25,371 bases of DNA from Thermoanaerobacterales bacterium (lineage in GTDB: Bacteria > Actinomycetota > Acidimicrobiia > Acidimicrobiales > JACDCH01), in assembly GCA_017577565.1 (NCBI GenBank), contig PKRH01000039.1, positions 1 through 25,371 of the forward strand. Direction: 5' to 3'. This document shows, in pieces, positions 13,710 to 21,244 of the stretch. The translations under genes were made by a program, and so were the position numbers. Numbering within the stretch: the first letter of the stretch is position 1; every line of letters starts with the position of its first letter. The notes below the pieces were generated by a model. That model made no database searches and had not been told where the DNA came from. It saw only the letters and a list, made by a program, of their open reading frames with translations.

Positions 13710-15250
13710 CCACCGACCAGCAGCGCTACGACACCCTGGGCTGCAACGGCGCCGTCGTCGGCCGCACGCCGGTCCTCGACCGGCTCGCCGCCGAGGGCGT
13801 CCGCTACACCCGCGCCGTGCCGCAGTCGGTGGTGTGCATGCCGTCGCGGGCCACCATGCTCACCGGCCAGCACCCCGAGACCCACGGGGTGTGGATGAAC
13901 GGCGTGGCCCTGCCGGTCGACGCCCCGTCGGTCGCCGCCGTGCTCCACCGGGCCGGGTACCGCACGGCGCTCATCGGCAAGCCGCACTTCGAGCCGTTCC
14001 TCGACCCCTTCGGGCGCTTCGTCGAGAACGCGCTCGCCGGCACCGGCCGGCCGACCACCACCTCGCCGTGGGCGGACGGCACGACCGGGCCGCACCGCGG
14101 CTTCGAGCACCTGGAGTTCGCCACCCACACGCCGATGGGGCCGCTCCACTACGCCCGCTGGCTGCGCGAGCGCCACCCCGAGGCGGTGGCCGGCTTCTAC
14201 GCCGTCCTCGACGCCGAGCTGGAGGTCAACGCCGAGGGCGGCGGGGCGACCGGCGCGCCACAGGTCAAGGACAACCCGATCCCGCGGGAGTGGTACCACA
14301 CCGACTGGGTCGCGGACCGCACGATCGCCTGGCTCGACGGCCTCGGCGACGACGAGGACTGGTTCTGCTGGATGAGCTTCCCCGACCCGCACCACCCGTG
14401 GGACCCGCCGGCCTCGGAGATGCGCCGCGTCGACTGGCGCGACGTCCCCCTCCCCGCCGGCTGGATCGACGACCGGGACGAGCGGGAGCGGGTGCTGGAC
14501 GGCAAGCCCCGCCACTGGCGGCTCTGGTACGAGGGCCGGCTGGTGTCGAACTACGAGGCGCCGGCGCGCTGGGTCCCGGCGACGCTCACCGCCGATCAGG
14601 TCCGGGAGGTGAACGCCCGCAACGCGGTCGAGGTCGAGCTGATCGACGAGGCCGTCGGGCGGGTGCTGGCGGCGATCGAGGCCCGGGGCTGGGGCGACGA
14701 CGTCGACGTGATCTTCACGACCGACCACGGCGAGCTGCAGGGCGACTTCGGGCTGCTGTTCAAGGGGCCCTACCACGTCGACGCGCTGATGCGGCTCCCG
14801 CTGATCTGGCGGCCGGCGCCACGGGCGGGCGTGGCGCCGGCCGTCGTCTCGCGCCCGGTCGGGCTGGTCGACCTGGCGCCGACGTTCTGCGCGGTCGCCG
14901 GGATCGACCCTCCCGGGTGGATGGAGGGGCGGGCCCTGCCGCTCGACGACGACGCCGCCGCCCGCCGGCCGGAGCCGGTGCTGACCACCTGGGACAGCGA
15001 GCTGCACGGCGTCGGCGTGCACCTGCGCACGATCACCCGCGACGGGTGGGTGTGCACGACCTACCTGCCCGGCACGGTCCACGACGGCACCGAGGGCGAG
15101 CTGTACGACCTGACCGACGACCCGCTCCAGCGCCACAACCGCTGGGACGACCCGTCGCTGCGGTCGGTGCGCGACGACCTGGTCGACGACCTGCGCCGCC
15201 ACCTGCGCCCGGCCCGCCGGCCCCGGCTGCCGGTCGAGGCCCCGGTCTAG
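13685..15250 (+). CDS. Formylglycine-type sulfatase / phosphonate monoester hydrolase-like enzyme
   Basis: A 521-residue enzyme of the alkaline phosphatase superfamily. TTDQQRYDT (9-17) gives an N-terminal metal-binding Asp and Gln. CMPSRATMLTG (from Cys51) is the C-x-P-S-R formylglycine motif, so the Cys should be oxidised by a sulfatase-modifying enzyme, which is not encoded in this window. GKPHF is the usual Lys motif and TTDHGE (Asp347, His348) the C-terminal metal site. YHTDWVADRTIAWLDGLGDD and FPDPHHPWDPP, and the length, resemble phosphonate monoester hydrolases and arylsulfatases. There is no signal peptide, so it should be cytosolic. GTG at 13685 follows GGAGGGGAGG closely and overlaps the SRPBCC gene by 25 bp. 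Whether it acts on sulfate or phosphate esters cannot be told from sequence alone. Confidence 0.9.
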   Translation: MGRKILFVTTDQQRYDTLGCNGAVVGRTPVLDRLAAEGVRYTRAVPQSVVCMPSRATMLTGQHPETHGVWMNGVALPVDAPSVAAVLHRAGYRTALIGKPHFEPFLDPFGRFVENALAGTGRPTTTSPWADGTTGPHRGFEHLEFATHTPMGPLHYARWLRERHPEAVAGFYAVLDAELEVNAEGGGATGAPQVKDNPIPREWYHTDWVADRTIAWLDGLGDDEDWFCWMSFPDPHHPWDPPASEMRRVDWRDVPLPAGWIDDRDERERVLDGKPRHWRLWYEGRLVSNYEAPARWVPATLTADQVREVNARNAVEVELIDEAVGRVLAAIEARGWGDDVDVIFTTDHGELQGDFGLLFKGPYHVDALMRLPLIWRPAPRAGVAPAVVSRPVGLVDLAPTFCAVAGIDPPGWMEGRALPLDDDAAARRPEPVLTTWDSELHGVGVHLRTITRDGWVCTTYLPGTVHDGTEGELYDLTDDPLQRHNRWDDPSLRSVRDDLVDDLRRHLRPARRPRLPVEAPV

Positions 15251-15280
15251 GCCGCGCCGGGCGAGGCGTCGGCGGGGCGG

Positions 15281-17560
15281 TCAGCCCGGCACCAGCCCGG
15301 CGACGTCCTCCAGCACCCACACCTCGGGGTCGGTCGCCGAGTCCAGCGCCACCACGACCCGGTCGCCCCAGACGACCACGTCGGCTGCCGTCACCTGCCG
15401 CTCGGCCGGGACCGCCACCGCCCGCCAGCGCTCGCCGTCGGGCGACAGCCAGACGACCGCCTCGTCGCGCCCGCCGGCGGTGCGGTGCCCGGCGGCCACG
15501 AACCCGGCGCCGCCGTCGAGCGGCCGGACGGCCGCCAGGCGGTCGCCCGGCTCGAAGACGTCGACCGGCTCGAAGGCCTCGCCGTCGGTGGTGCGCCACA
15601 GCACCGGGCGGTCCTCGACCCCACCCTGGACCAGGCTGACCTCGCCGTCGCCCGCGCAGGAGCCCAGCCAGCCGGGGCTGCCGGCGGGCACCGCCGGGCC
15701 CTCGACCCGGGCCCAGCCGCCCCCGCCGGACCGCCAGGCGACCGGCTCGGCCCTGCCGTCGCCCCGGTCCGCCCAGCCGACGACCAGCAGGTCGCCGCCC
15801 GGCAGCGCGCAGGCGCCGGCGGCTCGGGTGTCGAGCCCCGGCACGACGTCGAACGGGCCCTCCTGCCGGGCCCAGGACCGGCCGTCGTCCGACAGCCACA
15901 CCGCGGCGGCCTCCGGCTCGGTCACGGCGAACGAGGCGCGGGCGCGCCCGAGCGCCACCCAGCGGTCGCCCACCCGGTGCAGCGAGGCCACGGTCTCGGT
16001 GCCCGGTCCGGCCAGGCCCTCCGCCGGCTGCCACGGGGCGTCGGGCCCGGCCCGGTACCAGCCCACGACGTCCGCCTCGTCGGAGACGGCCGGGTCGTCC
16101 GAGGGGGTGCTCCGGGTGCCGAGGGCGACGGTCGCGCCGGCGCCGTCCGAGGCGACCGCGAGGTGGTCGAGCTCCCCGGCGTCCGGCAGCTCGGCCGCGT
16201 CGAGCTGGACCAGCGTCCCGTCGTCGCCGAGCGTGAAGCTGAGGGGGACGCCGCGGCGCTCCCACGAGCCGTCGGGGCCGCGGGTGATCTCCGTGCGGTT
16301 GCCGGTGAGCAGCGGCCGCCCGTCGACCAGCCCGGTGTGGCTCCACCCCATGCCCGGGTCGTCGACCCCCACCTCGAGGACCTCGCCGATCGAGTGCTCG
16401 CGCTCGCTCAGCCGGGTGACCGCGGACCGGTTGCGCGTCGAGCGGACCAGCAGCACCGACCCGTCGGCCGAGACGCCGACCGCCGCCTCGACGCCCGGCG
16501 CGACCCAGTCGGGACCCTCCATGTGGATCCACAGGCCCGCCTCGTCCCGGATCAGGACGTCGGCGCCCAGCCGGCCGCCGTCGGCCAGCGTGGTGACGAC
16601 CCGGCCGTCGGCGACCACCACCGTCCCGAACCACCGGTCGGCGCGGGTGACGGGCACGGGCACGACCTCCCGCTGCCACCTGCGCCCGTCGACCGACGAC
16701 CAGAGGGCCGGTCGCCGGCTCCCGTCGCCGATGTCGAAGCCGGTGGCGACGAACTCCTCCCCCGTCCACGCCAGGCCCCGGACCGCCGCGGCCGGGCCCA
16801 GGGACGGCACGGCGAGGTCCCAGGTCGCCCCGGCGTCCGTCGACCGGTAGACGGCGGCGCTGCCCGCACCGCCCCGGGGGAGGGTGCCGGCGGCGGCCAC
16901 CACGGTGTCGCCCCCGGCGGCCAGGGCGACGAAGCCGTCGAGGTCGATGCCCTCCGGCGCCGGCAGGTCGGCCACCTCGCCCGCCCCGTCGCCCCCGAGG
17001 TGCAGGGCCACCGGCCGCCGGTCACCGTCCATGCCGAGCGCGACCACCCGGTCGCCGTCGACGTGGGCCACCCCGGGCGCGACGGCCCGCTCCCGCGCCG
17101 CGGTGGGCAGCTCCAGCGGGGTCCAGGTCCGGCGGTCCTCGGAGCGCAGCACGAACGGCCGGTGGGGCTCGCCGGGCGGCGTGGCCTGGCCGGCCACCAC
17201 GGTGGCGGCGCCGTCGGTGGCGAGCGCCCACACCCGCACGTGGCCCTCGCCGACGTCCGGGTCGTGGGCCTCCCACCGCTCGCCGTCGTCGCTGGTCCAC
17301 AGGCGGAGGCGGTCGGGGCCGCCCGGCTCGGCGACCACGCCGGCCACGACGTCGGGCAGCGACCCGGTCGAACCGAGCACGTGGGTGAGCTGGGCCCGCT
17401 CGCCCGCCACCCGGGCCACCTCCGGCACGGGCGCGCGGGTCCAGCGGGCCTCGGGCCCGTCGCCGGGATCGGCGCCGGCGTCGTCGGCGCCCCCCGACGA
17501 GCAGGCGGCCGCGGCGGCGAGCAGAAGGGCGACGACGGTTGCACGACGGCGCACGCGCAC
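15281..17560 (-). CDS. Asp-box (BNR-like) beta-propeller lipoprotein
   Basis: A ~759-residue exported protein. After a basic start (VRVRRRATVVALLLAAAAAC) a Cys at residue 20 in AAACSSGG acts as a lipobox, although Ala replaces the usual Leu at -3. The rest is repetitive beta sequence with Asp boxes: SDDGERW (~90), SEDRRTW, STDAGATW, SVDGRRW, SDDGRSW, TTDGEAF and SPDGERW (near the C-terminus). These mark sialidase/sortilin-like propeller blades; the length suggests one large or two successive propellers. The Arg triad and Asp/Glu of true sialidases are not evident, so a binding or scaffold role is more likely than glycosidase activity. GTG at 17560 is chosen because GGGGGGAG lies 8 nt upstream; an upstream in-frame start at 17662 would bury the signal peptide. 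Ligand unknown. Confidence 0.7.
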   Translation of the reverse strand: MRVRRRATVVALLLAAAAACSSGGADDAGADPGDGPEARWTRAPVPEVARVAGERAQLTHVLGSTGSLPDVVAGVVAEPGGPDRLRLWTSDDGERWEAHDPDVGEGHVRVWALATDGAATVVAGQATPPGEPHRPFVLRSEDRRTWTPLELPTAARERAVAPGVAHVDGDRVVALGMDGDRRPVALHLGGDGAGEVADLPAPEGIDLDGFVALAAGGDTVVAAAGTLPRGGAGSAAVYRSTDAGATWDLAVPSLGPAAAVRGLAWTGEEFVATGFDIGDGSRRPALWSSVDGRRWQREVVPVPVTRADRWFGTVVVADGRVVTTLADGGRLGADVLIRDEAGLWIHMEGPDWVAPGVEAAVGVSADGSVLLVRSTRNRSAVTRLSEREHSIGEVLEVGVDDPGMGWSHTGLVDGRPLLTGNRTEITRGPDGSWERRGVPLSFTLGDDGTLVQLDAAELPDAGELDHLAVASDGAGATVALGTRSTPSDDPAVSDEADVVGWYRAGPDAPWQPAEGLAGPGTETVASLHRVGDRWVALGRARASFAVTEPEAAAVWLSDDGRSWARQEGPFDVVPGLDTRAAGACALPGGDLLVVGWADRGDGRAEPVAWRSGGGGWARVEGPAVPAGSPGWLGSCAGDGEVSLVQGGVEDRPVLWRTTDGEAFEPVDVFEPGDRLAAVRPLDGGAGFVAAGHRTAGGRDEAVVWLSPDGERWRAVAVPAERQVTAADVVVWGDRVVVALDSATDPEVWVLEDVAGLVPG

Positions 17561-17632
17561 GGTGACGGCTCCCCCCGGGACGCAGCAGGCGGGGGCGGGC
17601 GCCGCGCCGGCACCCGCCCGGGACGGCCGGCG

Positions 17633-17662
17633 ATCCTGCCCGAGCGGCGCGGTCGTGCTCAA
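17633..17662 (-). promoter_or_regulatory. Possible promoter of the Asp-box lipoprotein gene
   Basis: On the minus strand TTGAGC (17657-17662) and CAGGAT (17633-17638) are separated by 18 nt, giving a leader of about 65 nt with a Shine-Dalgarno sequence. Confidence 0.35.
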
Positions 17663-17728
17663 CCGCCGGCCGAACGGCCGAGCGTGCGGGGGTGGCGGAC
17701 GACCGCCCCCCGTGGCGGGACGGTGCGC

Positions 17729-19819
17729 TCAGCCGTCCACGACCCGCAGGGGGCGCAGGGTCGGCGACCCGGGGGCGCCCTCGACGAGGTGCGCCGCCAC
17801 CCGGCCGTCGCCGCCGGCGGCGTCGGGGTGCAGCAGGGCGTGGACGACCCGCTCGCCGTCGCCGGGCGCGGCCGGCTCGACCGGGGCCACCGCGGCGACG
17901 GTGCCGTCGACCGCGACGGCCACGACGGCCCCCTCCTCGAGGTCGGTCGGGGCGACCAGCTCGAGCAGCGGCGGGTCGCCGGTGGCCAGGTGGTCGAGCT
18001 CGCGCACCGCCAGCTCGGCGTCGAGCGGCTCGCCCACCGCCAGCTCGGCGACGGGCCGGCCCACCAGGTGGCCGAAGCGGGTGCGCCGCCACACCGCGCC
18101 CTCGCCCTCGGCGGGCACCGGGTCGGCCGCCAGGGTCCGGGCGAAGCCCTCGGCGGCGTCCAGCATGATGTACGGGCTGTCCGGCGCCGGTTCCAGGTCG
18201 TGCTGGGCGTCGCTGAGCACCGGCTTGAGGTCGGGCGGCCGCACCGACGGCACCTGCCGCGCCGGCACGCCGTAGGTCTCCCACGGGACGCCGATGCCGA
18301 GCAGGTCGGCGATCGTCGGCAGCAGGTCGACGTTCAGCACGTTGGCGTCGTCGACCGCGCCCTCGGTCTGACCCGGTGCCTTGATCAGCAGCGGCGTCCA
18401 GGCCACCTGGTCGAACTGGGCCTCGCCCAGGCCCCGCAGCCGGGCGCCCGGCGTGAACGCCTCGCCGTGGTCGCCCACCACGACGACCAGCGCGTCGTCG
18501 TAGGTCCCGGCGGCCCGCAGCTCGTCGAACAGCACGCCGAGCGCCCGGTCGACGGCCTGGAGCTGGAGGACGTGGCGCTGGCGAGCCACCTCGGTGCCCG
18601 CGTCCCACCGGTCGTGCCACGCCAGCCCGTAGGGCTCCTCGTCGAGGGCGGCGTAGCGGGTCCCGTCGTCCAGCACCACCCAGGGGTCGTGCGGCATGAC
18701 CAGGTGGTAGAACCACAGCCCCGGCCGGTCGCCCGGCGTGAAGTCCTGGTCCTCGACCCAGGCGAGGAACTGGTCGAGCCGGTCGGGCTCCAGCGCCCCG
18801 GGCAGGATGCGGGCGCCGGCGTCGTGCTCGGCCAGCAGCCCGCCCCGCCACCACTCGACGGCGTCGCCGAGCAGCTTGCGCAGGGCCCCGCCGCCCTCCC
18901 GAGGGCAGACGTCCGGGGGGCACAGGCGGGTGATCTGCTCGACGGCCTCGACGTCGTGGGTGCCGGCCAGCAGGCTGAAGAGGTTCCCCGGGTGGAAGGC
19001 GACGTCCGGCATCGGCGCGGACAGCTCGGGCAGCCGGCCGGTGAGCAGCGCGGGCACCGCCTGGAACGTCGCGGCCGCGGTGGTCGTGTGGTTGCGGTAC
19101 CAGGTGGCGTCCTCGGCGAAGGCGGCGAGGTGCGGGTACAGCTCGGCGTCGATCCGCCCGGTGCCGTCGAGCAGGCTGGCGGTCGGCAGGGCGTCGAGCA
19201 CGACCACGACGACCGGCGGCAGGTCCCCGGCGCCGTCGCCGGAGGCCGACTCCCCGGGGGTGACGTCGAAGCTCGTCGGGTCGTCGCCGGCCAGGAACTG
19301 GTTGGCCGGCGACAGCAGCAGGAAGTGGCCGACGAACAGCACCGACGCGGCCCCCAGGTAGCGGAGGTACGTGGCGGTCAGCCGGTACCGCCGGCGCAGG
19401 ACGGCGGCGAGCACCGCCGCGCCGGCACCGAGGCCGACGAGCGCCGGCGTCGCCCACGTCGTGGCGTCGACCCCCAGGCGCCACGCCGCCAGGCCGGCGA
19501 GCAGCCCGACCGCGGCGAGGTGGAACCGGGCCCGGCTGCGGTCGCCCGCCAGCCCGGCCACGAGCCCGAGCAGCCCGACGACCAGCGTGGGGACCAGCGC
19601 GACGATGAGGGCGAAGGCGACGACGTCGGCGCCGGACGCGCCCCGGGTGATGAAGGTCTCGGGCGACCGACCGAAGCTGTCGAGGACCGGCCGGGTGAAG
19701 GCCAGGCCGGCCAGCCCGGCGACCTCCGCCAGCGCGGCGAGCTCCCGGCGCACGCGGCGCCGGGCCGACGGGCGTCCGTCGTCGTCGCCGTGCTCCTCCA
19801 CGCCATCGGACCCGGCCAC
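17729..19819 (-). CDS. Membrane alkaline-phosphatase-superfamily protein with Thr nucleophile (paralog A)
   Basis: A 696-residue protein. About five hydrophobic segments in the first 170 residues (roughly 28-42, 66-91, 99-112, 124-142, 150-170) are followed by an extracellular sulfatase-like domain. Metal and nucleophile positions are visible: VVVVVLDALPT (Asp209), TFQAVPALLTG (Thr251 in the slot of the sulfatase Cys), FYHLVMPHDPW (His371/His377) and VVVGDHGEAF (Asp450, His451). A Thr nucleophile is typical of phospho-transferases and phosphodiesterases such as LtaS-type enzymes, so formylglycine sulfatase activity is excluded. A ~180-residue C-terminal region ends in repeated Val/Ala-rich strands. 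The GTG at 19819 lies 6 nt behind TAGCGT, so it is probably leaderless. It is closely related to the 21231-23315 product. The substrate may be an envelope polymer or lipid headgroup; this is inference. Confidence 0.8.
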   Translation of the reverse strand: MAGSDGVEEHGDDDGRPSARRRVRRELAALAEVAGLAGLAFTRPVLDSFGRSPETFITRGASGADVVAFALIVALVPTLVVGLLGLVAGLAGDRSRARFHLAAVGLLAGLAAWRLGVDATTWATPALVGLGAGAAVLAAVLRRRYRLTATYLRYLGAASVLFVGHFLLLSPANQFLAGDDPTSFDVTPGESASGDGAGDLPPVVVVVLDALPTASLLDGTGRIDAELYPHLAAFAEDATWYRNHTTTAAATFQAVPALLTGRLPELSAPMPDVAFHPGNLFSLLAGTHDVEAVEQITRLCPPDVCPREGGGALRKLLGDAVEWWRGGLLAEHDAGARILPGALEPDRLDQFLAWVEDQDFTPGDRPGLWFYHLVMPHDPWVVLDDGTRYAALDEEPYGLAWHDRWDAGTEVARQRHVLQLQAVDRALGVLFDELRAAGTYDDALVVVVGDHGEAFTPGARLRGLGEAQFDQVAWTPLLIKAPGQTEGAVDDANVLNVDLLPTIADLLGIGVPWETYGVPARQVPSVRPPDLKPVLSDAQHDLEPAPDSPYIMLDAAEGFARTLAADPVPAEGEGAVWRRTRFGHLVGRPVAELAVGEPLDAELAVRELDHLATGDPPLLELVAPTDLEEGAVVAVAVDGTVAAVAPVEPAAPGDGERVVHALLHPDAAGGDGRVAAHLVEGAPGSPTLRPLRVVDG
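18323..18403. repeat. 81-bp perfect repeat, copy 1 (inside paralog A)
   Basis: Identical base for base to 21831-21911 and in the same orientation. It encodes the AWTPLLIKAPGQTEG...VDL segment just after the GDHGE motif. The flanking bases differ on both sides (18322, 18404). Even less favoured codons such as GCA and GGT are shared. Confidence 0.9.
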
Positions 19820-19825
19820 GCGGCG

Positions 19826-19831
19826 ACGCTA
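19826..19831 (-). promoter_or_regulatory. -10 box of leaderless paralog A
   Basis: TAGCGT on the minus strand is followed by exactly 6 nt and the GTG at 19819. There is no Shine-Dalgarno sequence between them and no clear -35 box. Confidence 0.5.
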
Positions 19832-19904
19832 CCGCCCACCCGCCGTGGGCGGCGAAACGCGGGCGACGACCGCGACGACGGGCGCCGCCGCCCCGGGCCG
19901 CCGG

Positions 19905-19910
19905 TACGAT
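19905..19910 (+). promoter_or_regulatory. Likely -10 box of the VOC-TSUP operon
   Basis: TACGAT lies 21 nt before the ATG at 19932, which would give a leader of about 15 nt without a good ribosome binding site. Confidence 0.35.
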
Positions 19911-19931
19911 CCGGGCCGACGGACCGATCCC

Positions 19932-20396
19932 ATGAGCGACGCCCACCCCCACCTCACCCGGCCGCGGCTGACGCACGTGGCCCTGCCGTGCTCGGACCTC
20001 GACCGGTCGCTCGAGTTCTACACGTCCGTCACCCCGCTGGTCGTCGTGGCCCGCAACGAGGACGAGGGCGGGCGCAGCGCCTGGCTCTCGAACCCCGGGC
20101 AGGTCGTCGACCCGTTCGTCGTCGTGCTCGTCGAGCCCCCGGGGGCGTCCGGGGCGACCGGGCCGACGCTGGCCCCGTTCGCGCACATCGGCATCGAGGT
20201 GCCCGAGCGGGCGGACGTCGACCGGATCGCCGAGCGGGGGCGCGAGCTCGGCTGCCTGCACTGGGCCCCCCGCCACGTCGCCGAGCACGTCGGCTACGTG
20301 TGCGCCCTGGTCGACCCCGACGGCAACGTCGTCGAGTTCTCCCACGGGCAGCGGGTGTTCTCGACCGTCCGCTCGCTGTGGGGCGGCGGCGGGTGA
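19932..20396 (+). CDS. VOC (glyoxalase/bleomycin resistance/dioxygenase) family protein
   Basis: A 154-residue single-chain VOC protein made of two beta-alpha-beta-beta-beta modules. Module 1 begins RLTHVALPCSDLDRSLEFYT, with His15 at the first metal position; module 2 begins PFAHIGIEV, with His85, and ends DPDGNVVEFSHG, with Glu135. These three fit the usual metal ligands of lactoylglutathione lyase-like or dioxygenase-like members. The fourth ligand at the end of module 1 (VVVLVEPPG) could be the Glu there. It is cytosolic. Its stop codon overlaps the GTG of the TSUP gene by 4 bp (GTGA), so the two are translationally coupled. The reaction cannot be fixed; small-molecule thiol-adduct chemistry is one possibility. 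Confidence 0.85.
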   Translation: MSDAHPHLTRPRLTHVALPCSDLDRSLEFYTSVTPLVVVARNEDEGGRSAWLSNPGQVVDPFVVVLVEPPGASGATGPTLAPFAHIGIEVPERADVDRIAERGRELGCLHWAPRHVAEHVGYVCALVDPDGNVVEFSHGQRVFSTVRSLWGGGG

Positions 20397-21244
20397 CGCC
20401 GGTGCCCGACCCGGGCCGCCCCCCGGGCCCGGGCGACACCGCCCCCGGGGACGGGGCGGCGTCCCGGCGCGGCGCCGACCTCGCCAAGGTCGCCCTCGTC
20501 GGCCTGGCCGCCGGCTTCCTGTCGGGGCTGTTCGGCGTCGGCGGCGGGGTGCTGATGGTGCCGGCCCTGGTCGTCGGCCTGGGCATGGGCCAGCGCCTGG
20601 CCCACGGCACCTCGCTGGCGGCCATCGTGCCCATCGCCCTGGCGGGTGTCGCCGGCTACGCGCTCGCCGGCGAGGTCGACTGGGCGGCGTCGCTCTTCCT
20701 GGTCGTCGGCTCGGCCGGCGTCGGCGCCCGCCTGGGCACCCACCTGCTGCACGTGCTGCCCCAGCGGGCCCTGGCCCTGGCCTTCTCGGCCGTCATGCTC
20801 GCCACCGCCGCCCGCATGGTCGTGGGCGACCCCGAGGGCGGCGGCCGGCCGGAGCTCTCGGTCGGCATCGCCCTGGCCCTCGTGGCGGTCGGCGTGGTCG
20901 CGGGGACGACGGCCGGCCTGCTGGGCGTCGGCGGCGGCGTCGTCATGGTGCCGGCGATGGTCGTCCTCGTCGGCATGCCCGCCGCGGTGGCCAAGGGGTC
21001 GTCGCTGGCCGTGATCATCCCGACGGCGATCGTCGGCACCCGCAGCAACCTGCGCAAGCGCAACGCCGAGGTCCGCACGGCCGCCGTCGTCGGCCTGTCG
21101 GGCCTGGTGTCGTCGTTCCTGGCCTCGCAGCTCTCGGTCGGCCTCGACGAGCGGCTGTCCAACCGCCTCTTCGCCGGCCTGCTCGTGGTGATGGCCGCCC
21201 GGATGCTGTGGGAGAACCGCCGCGCCCCCGCTAGCCGGCGGTGA
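20393..21244 (+). CDS. TSUP (TauE/SafE) family transporter
   Basis: A 283-residue polytopic inner-membrane protein with about eight hydrophobic segments arranged as two homologous halves. GFLSGLFGVGGGVLMVPAL (41-59) is echoed by GTTAGLLGVGGGVVMVPAM (171-189), and HGTSLAAIVP (71-80) by KGSSLAVIIP (201-210). This duplicated G-x-G-G-G motif is the family hallmark. Members export or import sulfite, sulfonates, sulfoacetate or other organosulfur anions. The N-terminal ~28 residues are Pro/Gly/Asp-rich and cytoplasmic. GTG at 20393 overlaps the VOC stop; GTG at 20402 is an alternative. The 3' end overlaps the convergent paralog B gene by 14 bp. The cargo is not known. A sulfatase-family enzyme lies ~5 kb away, but no direct link is shown. 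Confidence 0.9.
   Translation: MTPVPDPGRPPGPGDTAPGDGAASRRGADLAKVALVGLAAGFLSGLFGVGGGVLMVPALVVGLGMGQRLAHGTSLAAIVPIALAGVAGYALAGEVDWAASLFLVVGSAGVGARLGTHLLHVLPQRALALAFSAVMLATAARMVVGDPEGGGRPELSVGIALALVAVGVVAGTTAGLLGVGGGVVMVPAMVVLVGMPAAVAKGSSLAVIIPTAIVGTRSNLRKRNAEVRTAAVVGLSGLVSSFLASQLSVGLDERLSNRLFAGLLVVMAARMLWENRRAPASRR

Noticed and set aside
17667..17680. CGGCCGAACGGCCG inverted repeat downstream of paralog A as terminator
   Set aside because: The usable stem is only 5 bp without a U tract, and such short GC palindromes are frequent in this sequence.
15485..21244. A 1919-codon open frame on the plus strand across several genes
   Set aside because: Only its last 283 codons (from 20393) encode a recognisable protein, the TSUP transporter. 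The rest is antisense to the Asp-box lipoprotein and paralog A genes and has the Arg/Pro/Gly-rich composition of a GC-rich shadow frame.
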